Source: CBFGTV01 sp965652145 (GTDB lineage Bacteria > Bacillota > Clostridia > Peptostreptococcales > Natronincolaceae). Taken from it: a DNA stretch of 6,462 nucleotides. The position numbers were made by a program, and so were the translations under genes. Shown here piece after piece: positions 1 to 5,355 of this stretch. Each line of letters opens with the position of its first letter. Position 1 is the first letter of the stretch. The notes under the pieces are model-generated. The model made no database searches, was not told the DNA's origin, and was given only the letters and a program-made list of their open reading frames with translations. Where the stretch lies: assembly GCA_965652145.1 (NCBI GenBank), contig CBFGTV010000118.1, forward strand, positions 1 through 6,462, given 5' to 3'.

Positions 1-1
1 T

Positions 2-208
2 TACGTAACCTCCTATTTATTCTTAACCGATGGAACCATGTATACCCTGGCCCAGGGCTTATTTGGCTGGGCTGCAGACTTTAAAACCGTATCATGGGGG
101 GTTTTTTGTGCTGGCTCCATCATTATGGCTCTGCCCTTAACCGTGATTTATATGCTATTTCAAAAATATATTGTCAGTGGTTTAACCGTTGGGGGGGTAA
201 AGGGCTAA
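2..208 (+). CDS. Carbohydrate ABC transporter permease, MalG type, C-terminal end (5' truncated by window)
   Basis: Only the last 68 codons are present, read in the frame starting at base 2 and ending at the TAA at 206-208. The fragment has a periplasmic-facing loop, one hydrophobic segment (about residues 33-53 of the fragment) and the ending FQKYIVSGLTVGGVKG. The ending '(V)SGLT.GGVKG' after a phenylalanine/glutamine-rich helix end is typical of the MalG-like inner-membrane permease of carbohydrate ABC importers, where MalF- and MalG-type subunits form the channel for a solute-binding protein and an ATPase. The C-terminus appears intact. The substrate cannot be told from this piece; maltodextrin-type systems are the closest by eye. 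The gene converges on folT, with a shared terminator between them. Confidence 0.85.
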   Translation, partial: YVTSYLFLTDGTMYTLAQGLFGWAADFKTVSWGVFCAGSIIMALPLTVIYMLFQKYIVSGLTVGGVKG

Positions 209-220
209 AAAGGAAAGCGT

Positions 221-287
221 CTTACAGATAAAAAACCTTACCGGAATCTATTGTTAGATTCGGTAAGGTTTATGTCTGTAAGTTTTT
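221..287. terminator. Nested bidirectional Rho-independent terminator
   Basis: The inner stem pairs 233-250 with 255-271 (about 17 bp, one bulged G at 243 or 244) around a TTGT loop. An outer 8-bp stem, CTTACAGA (221-228) with TCTGTAAG (275-282), encloses it. On the + strand the outer stem is followed by TTTTT (283-287). On the - strand the inner stem is followed by TTTTTTAT. The structure lies between two convergent stop codons, at 208 for the sugar permease and 291 for folT, and can serve both. Confidence 0.9.
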
Positions 288-290
288 ATA

Positions 291-842
291 TTATATATTG
301 ATATCCTTAATTGATTTACCCAGACCATAGAGTAAAAAGGTTGAAATAACCGATACAATTCCCTGGGCCAGGGCTCTGCCTGGAATTAAGGCTAAAAAGC
401 CTGTACCATAAAGCTGAGAAAGCCAATAGCTGTTTAGCCCCAGGGAAACAATGATATAAACCAAAAGATTAGAAGCCCCAATGGTGATGAATGAAAATCG
501 TTTTTGAGGACATATCATTGCCACAAGGCCGGGAATAACACAGGTTAGGGCTGAACTTAGGGTAAAGCCAGGATGAAAGGCTCCCTGTGAAAGGATCAGA
601 ACCCCCAGTAAATCACTGATGATTCCCGTTAAAGCCCCTGCCAAGGGCCCCAGCAACATACCGGAAAAAACCAACGGGATGCTTCCAAAGCCCAAGCGAA
701 TGGTTCCACCCGCCAGCATAATAGAGGCAAAGCGAGTAAGGATAATATTTAAAGCAGCTAAAAAAGATGCCATCACCAGCTTTTTCGTTGTCATTCTGCC
801 CCTGATCAATGCTCGATGGGTTTCATTTTGAGAGATTCCCAT
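291..842 (-). CDS. folT: Folate-specific ECF transporter S component FolT
   Basis: This 183-residue polytopic membrane protein fits the folate family of energy-coupling-factor transporter S components. These bind vitamin in the membrane and share an EcfA/EcfA'/EcfT energising module, usually encoded elsewhere; none is seen here. Family-like features are RLGFGSIP (residues 49-56), the small-residue-rich GMLLGPLAGALTGIISDLLG (61-80), FHPGFTLSSAL (89-99), and a late LNSYWLSQLYGTGFLALIPGR (136-156). About five to six hydrophobic segments are visible, and the N-terminus is hydrophilic (residues 1-17). The ATG at 842 is chosen because a strong AAAGGAGGTG site (848-857) sits 5 bases upstream. The upstream THF riboswitch independently supports folate as substrate. 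The gene is apparently monocistronic, ending 8 bases from the terminator. Confidence 0.9.
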   Translation of the reverse strand: MGISQNETHRALIRGRMTTKKLVMASFLAALNIILTRFASIMLAGGTIRLGFGSIPLVFSGMLLGPLAGALTGIISDLLGVLILSQGAFHPGFTLSSALTCVIPGLVAMICPQKRFSFITIGASNLLVYIIVSLGLNSYWLSQLYGTGFLALIPGRALAQGIVSVISTFLLYGLGKSIKDINI

Positions 843-912
843 AAGAACACCTCCTTTCTCTTAAGTTAGGCATAGGCCCCACACCTAAGAGAAATAGAAT
901 GAATCTCCCAAA
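827..912 (-). promoter_or_regulatory. Two-stem expression platform around the folT ribosome binding site
   Basis: In the folT transcript, bases 912-901 (UUUGGGAGAUUC) can pair with bases 838-827 (GAAUCUCUCAAA) inside codons 2-6, giving 12 bp with one G-U. Within that, bases 894-886 (UUUCUCUUA) pair perfectly with 863-855 (UAAGAGAAA), so the inner hairpin ends exactly at the GGAGGUG ribosome binding site. The start codon lies against the outer stem. No U-run follows either stem, so control would be of translation, not termination. The 5' arm begins three bases after the aptamer P1 stem, which could allow stacking. The pairing is visible in the sequence; the regulatory role is inferred. Confidence 0.6.
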
Positions 913-915
913 TGT

Positions 916-1012
916 GACAGCGGACGCGGTATTACATCGCGAATAAAAACTATTCTTCGTTTAGGAGCAACTTCCCATCTCCTAACACTTAACGCGTAAT
1001 ACCTACTCTGCC
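916..1012 (-). promoter_or_regulatory. Tetrahydrofolate (THF) riboswitch aptamer
   Basis: Reading the - strand, the sequence matches the conserved core of the THF riboswitch: AGAGUAG, CGCGUUAAGUG, GGGAaGUUG, CGAA and CCGCU, in the right order. Supporting helices are P1 GGCAG (1012-1008) with CUGUC (920-916), P2 GGUAUUAC (1003-996) with GUAAUACC (935-928), and P3 UUAGGAG (985-979) with CUCCUAA (967-961). A small GAAUA/UAUUC hairpin follows CGAA. This RNA class binds reduced folates and is known upstream of folT and folate biosynthesis genes in Firmicutes. Here it lies in the folT leader, so high THF should lower folate uptake. Confidence 0.93.
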
Positions 1013-1021
1013 TACCATTCC

Positions 1022-1050
1022 ATCATATAATGAACCAGTTATTCTGTAAA
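1022..1050 (-). promoter_or_regulatory. Sigma-A-type promoter of folT
   Basis: On the - strand, TTTACA (1050-1045) and TATGAT (1027-1022) are separated by exactly 17 bases. Each differs from the vegetative consensus at one or two positions. The expected start near 1015 lies only a few bases before the first base of the THF riboswitch P1 stem, as expected for a leader riboswitch. Confidence 0.75.
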
Positions 1051-1105
1051 TACTCAACCAGAAACAGGCAAAAATAATTTGTTATATGCTGTAGAAGAAG
1101 TTAAT

Positions 1106-2419
1106 TTAAACTGGAATCAGAATACTTTTAATTAAATCAGTTGAAGCATGAAGCCATTTGCCCAAACCAGTATTCAGCTCAAGCCAATAAATGATCAGGC
1201 CAAAAAGCAGGGCAGGAATAGTGGTAATTATGGTGGCCCAAAGGGCTGAGCGACGGTCAATTGCCAGTAGGGGCAGTAGTGCATCACCATCCTGTGAAAT
1301 AGCATTTGCAAATAGGGCTGCAAAGGGGACTAGTCCCCTGGAAAATAATGCAACAAAAATGATCTGAGGCCCGCAGCCAGGAATCAACCCAACAGCTGCA
1401 CCAATTATAATTGATAAAACACCTGTTGCCAATAGGGCTGATTCAATAAGCTGTTCACCTGCAGCATAGTCTCCGCTCCCCATGGCCAATACTAAAAATT
1501 CGTAGGCCAGAAATCCAATAAATACCCAGGTGATGACAAAGGCAGTGTCCTGAGCATTGTGAATAAAGGTTTCCTTTAGGCTCATCAGCTTTAGCTCAGC
1601 CTCTTCATGGGTGTCGTCCTGTAAGAACTTTTTTCCCATAACCATCATGGCGATAGAAAAAATTGTTCCTGTTACGCCAAAAATCAGGCCTAAATTAGGT
1701 ATAAAAAGCTCATTTACATCCACCTGTAGTAAAAGTAAAACACCCAAAATTAATCCAATAAAAATAAAACCCCAGTAGAGATAATAGGCACCATGGGTAA
1801 ATTTATATCCTAGGGTATTTTGCTCCTGGTGGCCCTTTAAGCTATGGTGAAGCATTAAATCCAGCTCATCACCCTCTTGATGGCCGATGTGGTCAATGCT
1901 TGTCTTGTCTCCCTTTCCCATCAAGGTCAATTCATGTTGATGAACGTGGTGGTCAATGGCCTGATGCTTTTCCTTAACCGTTTCAGCTTTAAGTTTTCTT
2001 TCATTGTATCGGGTCAAAATAGTATCACCAATAGAGGTCTTATCTACCAGGTATCCGGTGATAATGGCTACAATCAATGATAGAATACTCACCAATATAT
2101 ATTGAATTGGGTTGTTGGCAATTAAAACAAAGGCAGAATCCCCCATGGTTGCTATCAAAGTGGCAATTACGGTTCCAAAGGTAACTACCTTTTTAAAATA
2201 TAGCGGCATGACAAATATTGCACCACCGCAGCCGGGGGTTAATCCCAACAGGGCCCCGATAATGGGCTGCCATTTTTTTGATTTTTCAATGGTAGCTATG
2301 AAACTTCCAGACATTTTATAATTAATAAAGCCAAATATAATCAAAACACTTCCAACAAAGGCGCCTACCTCAAGGAAGGCGCCTTCCGCACTATCTAATA
2401 TTAGTTGAAGCAGCTGCAA
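1106..2419 (-). CDS. Putative 10-TM heavy-metal (manganese?) exporter with His-rich central loop
   Basis: This 437-residue membrane protein resembles the family described as putative 10-TM heavy-metal exporters or putative manganese transporters (ArsP_2-like). About ten hydrophobic segments form two blocks, residues 13-122 and 210-415. Each block has a related motif: G-x3-GLTPGCGGAIFV (55-70) followed by GDSAFVLIA (93-101), and G-x3-GLIPGCGPQIIFV (340-356) followed by GDALLPLLA (378-386). The hydrophilic linker between them (152-197) holds ten histidines, including DHHVHQH and LHH, with acidic residues, and looks like a soft metal-binding loop. Translation starts at a TTG (2419-2417), chosen because AAAGGAGGG (2434-2426) is 6 bases upstream. 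ytaF and a DUF1622 gene precede it on the same strand, which fits a metal-handling group. Metal and direction are inferred from family and context. Confidence 0.75.
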   Translation of the reverse strand: MQLLQLILDSAEGAFLEVGAFVGSVLIIFGFINYKMSGSFIATIEKSKKWQPIIGALLGLTPGCGGAIFVMPLYFKKVVTFGTVIATLIATMGDSAFVLIANNPIQYILVSILSLIVAIITGYLVDKTSIGDTILTRYNERKLKAETVKEKHQAIDHHVHQHELTLMGKGDKTSIDHIGHQEGDELDLMLHHSLKGHQEQNTLGYKFTHGAYYLYWGFIFIGLILGVLLLLQVDVNELFIPNLGLIFGVTGTIFSIAMMVMGKKFLQDDTHEEAELKLMSLKETFIHNAQDTAFVITWVFIGFLAYEFLVLAMGSGDYAAGEQLIESALLATGVLSIIIGAAVGLIPGCGPQIIFVALFSRGLVPFAALFANAISQDGDALLPLLAIDRRSALWATIITTIPALLFGLIIYWLELNTGLGKWLHASTDLIKSILIPV

Positions 2420-2427
2420 GTTAATCC

Positions 2428-2467
2428 CTCCTTTAGTCTTTCTTTAATTATACCCTGACTAAAGGAG
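2428..2467 (-). repeat. 11-bp perfect inverted repeat over the exporter gene's ribosome binding site
   Basis: CTCCTTTAGTC (2428-2438) and GACTAAAGGAG (2457-2467) are perfect inverted copies with an 18-base loop. In the exporter mRNA (- strand) the 5' arm reads CUCCUUUAGUC and can mask the AAAGGAG Shine-Dalgarno sequence in the 3' arm. The loop contains a consensus -10 box. No U-run follows, so this is not a terminator. It may be a translation-masking hairpin or a DNA operator; the sequence alone does not decide. Confidence 0.7.
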
Positions 2468-2475
2468 CAGTAACA
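2447..2475 (-). promoter_or_regulatory. Candidate promoter for the exporter gene
   Basis: A perfect TATAAT lies at 2452-2447 on the - strand. At 17-base spacing the -35 would be TGTTAC (2475-2470), which is a poor match, so an activator may be needed or the promoter may be weak. Transcription would begin near 2440, inside the loop of the inverted repeat, leaving a short leader with a free ribosome binding site. Confidence 0.4.
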
Positions 2476-2477
2476 TA

Positions 2478-2855
2478 CTATTTTAGCTTTCTTTTATTAA
2501 TAATATTTTCTCGTATTTCCTCATCCTGATGAATTTCAGAGGAGATTTCCCAATGAATGACATAGGTTAGTACCACCCTTAAAATAATAATGGCTGCCAA
2601 CACCTTTATTTCACTCAAGGTACGAACCAAGATAGTCCTGAGAATTTCTCCCCCCAGCTTAAATTCCAATCCCAGGGCCAAGCCCTTGGCAATTTCAATT
2701 TTAATACATGTATCATTGAATTTTAACTTTTGCCTGATGTAGTTAAAAAATCCCCGTATGCAGGAATAGGCAATAATAAATATTCCAATTCCCTCTAAAA
2801 GATAAATAATATAAATGGCAAATGTCTCAAGATAGTGCTCAATGTTGAAGCTCAT
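2478..2855 (-). CDS. DUF1622 family small membrane protein
   Basis: This 125-residue protein has the DUF1622 family layout: a membrane segment at about residues 9-34, an amphipathic middle with LALGLEFKLGGEILRT (54-69), and a second hydrophobic stretch at about 80-103 containing KVLAAIIILRVVLTYVIHWEI, followed by a charged tail. The family's biochemical role is not established, and I assign none. The ATG at 2855 has GGAGG (2867-2863) 7 bases upstream. It lies 62 bp after ytaF and 58 bp before the putative exporter on the same strand, suggesting an operon or co-regulated group. Length and motif are as expected for the family, with no sign of truncation. Confidence 0.85.
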   Translation of the reverse strand: MSFNIEHYLETFAIYIIYLLEGIGIFIIAYSCIRGFFNYIRQKLKFNDTCIKIEIAKGLALGLEFKLGGEILRTILVRTLSEIKVLAAIIILRVVLTYVIHWEISSEIHQDEEIRENIINKRKLK

Positions 2856-2917
2856 CCTTTATCCTCCGGTAAATATCATTTTATTTTAGTATGCCCATAT
2901 AATGTTGAAGCATGAAA

Positions 2918-3553
2918 TTAAAAAAGTCTAATTAACCCCATTACAATCAAAATGATTCCGGGAACGACGGCGGTTCGTTCTCCCAGGTGTATACCCAAAT
3001 AACGCTTTCCCAGGTGTATGCCAAATAGAAGCAGTATAAAATTCATAATGGCTGCAATCAATAAGGTCAATACAATAGCGGCAATAGAGGTAATTGAAAG
3101 GGCAATACCCACTGCCAGGGAATCAACCGCCAGGGCAAAGCCGAGTATTACGGCCTCTTTAATATCAATAACACCAGAAATATCCAGGTCTATTTGAGTC
3201 GGGTCCCTTAAAATATTAATAGCAATCCCCAGAGATTTTATACTGATGGTGGCAATGGCAGTAGCCTCTGCTAAGCTCTCCCTTGGATAACGATGATTCA
3301 GATAACCCTGAATTAAATACCATATACCAATTAATAAAATAATAAAAGAACCTAAAAGGTCGGTAGATCTTGGGGGCAGAAACCTGCTTAAGAAATTGCC
3401 TGCAAAAAAACCACATCCCAATAATAAAACAGAAATGAAATTTAGGACGACAATTGATCGCAGGGGTACTTTGATACGTTTGATTCCAAAGGCTACACCA
3501 ACACTAAAGCTATCTATACTAACGGCCGCTGCAATGAAGAAAGCCTGTAGCAT
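2918..3553 (-). CDS. ytaF: YtaF, MntP-like sporulation membrane protein
   Basis: This 211-residue protein has about six membrane segments in two halves, as in the MntP/YtaF family. The first half opens with AAAVSIDSFSVGVAFGIK (residues 8-25) and the second with GFALAVDSLAVGIALS (138-153). The paired aspartates D14 and D144 correspond to the membrane aspartates used for Mn2+ by MntP. The linker ILRDPTQIDLDISGVIDIKEA (114-134) is characteristic of YtaF and separates it from plain MntP. YtaF is linked to sporulation in Bacillus; ion transport is only inferred. The ATG at 3553 is preferred over an upstream in-frame TTG at 3613 because AAAAGGAGGG (3568-3559) sits 5 bases before it and the family's N-terminus begins here. 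A short tandem repeat lies near the C-terminus. It is the first gene of the three-gene - strand group. Confidence 0.87.
   Translation of the reverse strand: MLQAFFIAAAVSIDSFSVGVAFGIKRIKVPLRSIVVLNFISVLLLGCGFFAGNFLSRFLPPRSTDLLGSFIILLIGIWYLIQGYLNHRYPRESLAEATAIATISIKSLGIAINILRDPTQIDLDISGVIDIKEAVILGFALAVDSLAVGIALSITSIAAIVLTLLIAAIMNFILLLFGIHLGKRYLGIHLGERTAVVPGIILIVMGLIRLF
2981..3027 (-). repeat. Two-copy 27-bp tandem repeat inside ytaF
   Basis: TCCCAGGTGTAT occurs at 2981-2992 and again at 3008-3019, exactly 27 bases apart, with similar flanking bases (ACCCAAATA versus GCCAAATA). In the protein it gives GIHLGKRYL followed by GIHLGERTA (residues 178-195), a nine-residue period just before the last membrane helix. 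The spacing keeps the frame. Confidence 0.75.
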
Positions 3554-3855
3554 AAGAACCCTCCTTTTGTCATTATTGACTACAATATGTAAAAAAAACA
3601 ATAAAGGTACCAATCAATATTTGCTAAAGGCCATAAGGAGCTTATAATTACAGGCATAATTTAATTTTTTATAGACATTTAAGAGGTGTTGAATAAATAC
3701 AAGTATAGTAAAACATCTGTAATCATGTAAAATAGAGGGTAAGTTGCATATTTATAAATGACCCATTTTCGTATAGGGAATTTTCTAACATAATAAGTCA
3801 TTGAATACTAAGCAGGAAAGTTCTTATTTTATATATCAATAACTAACTTAAAGAG

Positions 3856-3907
3856 TAGATATAATATATTTCAACAACCCATTGGGTTAAAGAATATCTA
3901 TAATATA
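3856..3907. repeat. Imperfect palindrome with repeated TATAATATA
   Basis: TAGATAT (3856-3862) and ATATCTA (3894-3900) are inverted copies around an inner AACCC-ATT-GGGTT hairpin (3876-3888). TATAATATA follows or overlaps each outer arm (3860-3868 and 3899-3907), giving direct repeats 39 bases apart. It lies about 80 bases upstream of the FMN riboswitch. The function is unknown; in DNA this AT-rich, chance could explain part of it. Confidence 0.45.
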
Positions 3908-3938
3908 AGAGCAGTAGCATAATTACTTTTTAGACTTG

Positions 3939-3969
3939 TTGTTAATGGAATTTTATGATATTGTATAAA
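3939..3969 (+). promoter_or_regulatory. Candidate promoter of the rib operon
   Basis: TTGTTA (3939-3944) and TATAAA (3964-3969) are 19 bases apart, longer than the optimum 17. TG stands directly before the -10. A start near 3976 would place the first transcribed base about 9 bases before the riboswitch P1 stem, which is the expected geometry. TATGAT at 3954-3959 is an alternative -10, without a good -35. Confidence 0.45.
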
Positions 3970-3984
3970 TGACAAAATAATATG

Positions 3985-4101
3985 ACCTTCAGGGCAGGGT
4001 GAAATTCCCGACCGGCGGTAACGCGTATGCGAAGCCCGCGAGCCGAAAGGCAGATCTGGTGTGATTCCAGAGCCGACAGTACAGTCTGGATGGAAGAAGG
4101 T
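3985..4101 (+). promoter_or_regulatory. FMN riboswitch (RFN element)
   Basis: The sequence carries the full RFN signature: GGGCAGGGTGAAATTCCCG (3992-4010), ACCGGCGGTA, AGCCCGCGAGCC (4033-4044), GGCAGAT-TGGTGTGATTCCA and AGCCGACAGTACAGTCTGGATG (roughly 4071-4092, shown in part). ACCTTC (3985-3990) pairs with GAAGGT (4096-4101) as P1, closing the six-helix junction. The RNA binds flavin mononucleotide and represses riboflavin genes. It stands upstream of ribD with a terminator in between, so FMN should cause premature termination. Confidence 0.97.
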
Positions 4102-4108
4102 AGAGAAG

Positions 4109-4149
4109 ACAAAAATATCAAAAGCTAGTATTCAGCTATATATTTTTGT
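4109..4149 (+). promoter_or_regulatory. AU-rich leader hairpin between FMN aptamer and terminator
   Basis: ACAAAAATAT (4109-4118) pairs perfectly with ATATTTTTGT (4140-4149), and AGCT (4123-4126) pairs with AGCT (4134-4137) inside. It has only A-U-rich pairs at its base and no GC-rich base followed by a U-run, so it is not itself a good terminator. It may act as a spacer or pause hairpin that brings the aptamer 5' strand close to the terminator; that role is inferred. Confidence 0.5.
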
Positions 4150-4177
4150 GTTTTCAGGATTAAATTAAAATTATCAT

Positions 4178-4210
4178 GCCCTGGGGTTTATGCCTCAGGG
4201 CTTTTTATTT
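4178..4210 (+). terminator. Rho-independent attenuator of the rib operon
   Basis: GCCCTGGGG (4178-4186) pairs with CCTCAGGGC (4193-4201), 9 bp with one G-U, around a TTTATG loop. TTTTTATTT follows (4202-4210). It lies 77 bases after the FMN aptamer and 24 bases before the ribD start, so it is the likely switch output. In the FMN-free state it should be disrupted by an alternative pairing; a candidate is described in the findings. Confidence 0.92.
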
Positions 4211-4233
4211 TGAATATTAAAGAGGTGAATTTA

Positions 4234-5355
4234 ATGGATGAAAAAATGATGGAAAGGGCCCTTCAGTTGGCCGAAAGGGGATGGGGAAAAACCAGGCCTA
4301 ACCCCCTGGTGGGGGCGGTTGTTGTGAGGGATCAACAGGTGATTTCTGAAGGCCATCATGATCGGTTTGGAGGAGACCATGCAGAGCTGGCGGCACTGAA
4401 AAAAATCGATTTCCAGGGGGAGGGGGCTACCCTTTACGTCAATCTTGAACCCTGCTCCCATCATGGAAAAACTCCCCCCTGTGTAGAGGCCATCATAAAA
4501 TCTAAAATCAAACGGGTGGTGGTGGCCATGACAGATCCCAATCCCTTGGTGGCGGGTAACGGCATTAAACTTCTTAAAAACCATGGTATTGAAGTGACCC
4601 TTGGTGTATTGAGGCATCAAGCTGCCACATTAAATGAAATTTTTATCAAATATATTACCCAGAGAAAACCGTTTTGTATTTTAAAAACTGCCATGACCCT
4701 GGATGGGAAAATAGCCACAGTGACAGGAGACGCTAAATGGATTTCTGGTCAGAAATCCAGGGCCTACGTACATCATATTCGAAATCGGGTTTCAGGAATT
4801 ATGGTGGGGGTCAATACAGTCATCGCTGATAATCCCATGCTCAACACTCGAAAATCCGGTCAAGAGGTGACGCACCCCACTAGAATTATTGTTGACAGCC
4901 ATTGTCGTATCCCCTTAACCTCTCATGTTGTAACCACAGCCAAAGAACAGCCAACCATTATAGCATCCACAAGGGATGTTGATTCCCATCGAATTGCCCA
5001 GCTAAAGGAGCATCAGGTGGAGGTAATACAATTACCAAGTCGAAACGGACGGGTAGATCTGGTATCTCTAATGGCAGAGCTGGGAAAAAGGGAAATAGAC
5101 AGTGTTCTCTTAGAGGGAGGCAGCACCTTAAATGGCAGCGCATTGGAAGCATCTATAGTCGATAAAATTATGGTTTTTGTTGCTCCTAAAATTCTGGGAG
5201 GGGAAAGGGCCCCTACACCAGTTGGCGGTAATGGCATTAAGCAGGTTATTGACGCCATTCAACTGGAAAATATAACAGTAAAAAGCTATGCAGAGGATAT
5301 ATTGATAGAAGCCTATGTAGAAGGGAGAGACAATAATGTTCACAGGGATTATTGA
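4234..5355 (+). CDS. ribD: Bifunctional riboflavin biosynthesis deaminase/reductase RibD
   Basis: RibD deaminates 2,5-diamino-6-ribosylamino-4(3H)-pyrimidinone 5'-phosphate and then reduces the ribosyl group with NADPH. The N-terminal deaminase domain (about residues 1-145) shows the zinc site H49-A-E51 and P73-C74-SHHGKTPP-C83, with E51 the expected proton shuttle. The C-terminal reductase domain (about 147-365) shows KTAMTLDGKIAT (151-162), WISG (169-172), GVNTVIADNPMLN (192-204) and LLEGGSTLNG (292-301). At 373 residues the length is normal. The ATG at 4234 is chosen because AAAGAGGTGA sits about 4-5 bases upstream; an upstream in-frame TTG at 4210 would start inside the terminator T-run. 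It is first in the rib operon and its last 20 bases overlap ribE. Confidence 0.97.
   Translation: MDEKMMERALQLAERGWGKTRPNPLVGAVVVRDQQVISEGHHDRFGGDHAELAALKKIDFQGEGATLYVNLEPCSHHGKTPPCVEAIIKSKIKRVVVAMTDPNPLVAGNGIKLLKNHGIEVTLGVLRHQAATLNEIFIKYITQRKPFCILKTAMTLDGKIATVTGDAKWISGQKSRAYVHHIRNRVSGIMVGVNTVIADNPMLNTRKSGQEVTHPTRIIVDSHCRIPLTSHVVTTAKEQPTIIASTRDVDSHRIAQLKEHQVEVIQLPSRNGRVDLVSLMAELGKREIDSVLLEGGSTLNGSALEASIVDKIMVFVAPKILGGERAPTPVGGNGIKQVIDAIQLENITVKSYAEDILIEAYVEGRDNNVHRDY

Larger units (their letters stand above)
3554..3984. other. AT-rich intergenic region between divergent ytaF and rib operon
   Basis: There is no credible coding frame; the open frames here are very short or lack a ribosome binding site. 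The region must hold the ytaF promoter (- strand) and the rib promoter (+ strand). I find no convincing ytaF promoter. An ATAAG/CTTAT mini-palindrome lies near 3632-3645, an 8-base A run at 3591-3598, and an imperfect palindrome at 3856-3900. No manganese (yybP-ykoY) riboswitch signature is visible. Confidence 0.6.

Noticed and set aside
619..831. Open frame of 70 codons on the + strand across folT
   Set aside because: It is antisense to folT, with no recognisable domain.
1877..2321. Two short + strand open frames across the metal exporter gene
   Set aside because: They are complements of its hydrophobic segments and have no independent support.
2868..2917. Sporulation-type (SigE-like) promoter before the DUF1622 gene, based on GCATACTAAAAT on the - strand
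   Set aside because: The -10 resembles CATACANT but no matching -35 stands at the right distance, so it was not annotated.
3554..3613. N-terminal extension of YtaF from an in-frame TTG at 3613
   Set aside because: The extension has no ribosome binding site before it and contains the ribosome binding site of the ATG at 3553; family N-termini match the shorter form.
3554..3700. Manganese (yybP-ykoY) riboswitch before ytaF
   Set aside because: I looked for it because of the MntP-like gene, but the conserved loops and paired GC-rich helices of that class are not visible.
4210..4233. ribD start at TTG 4210
   Set aside because: That start falls in the terminator T-run and its codons include the ribosome binding site for the ATG at 4234.
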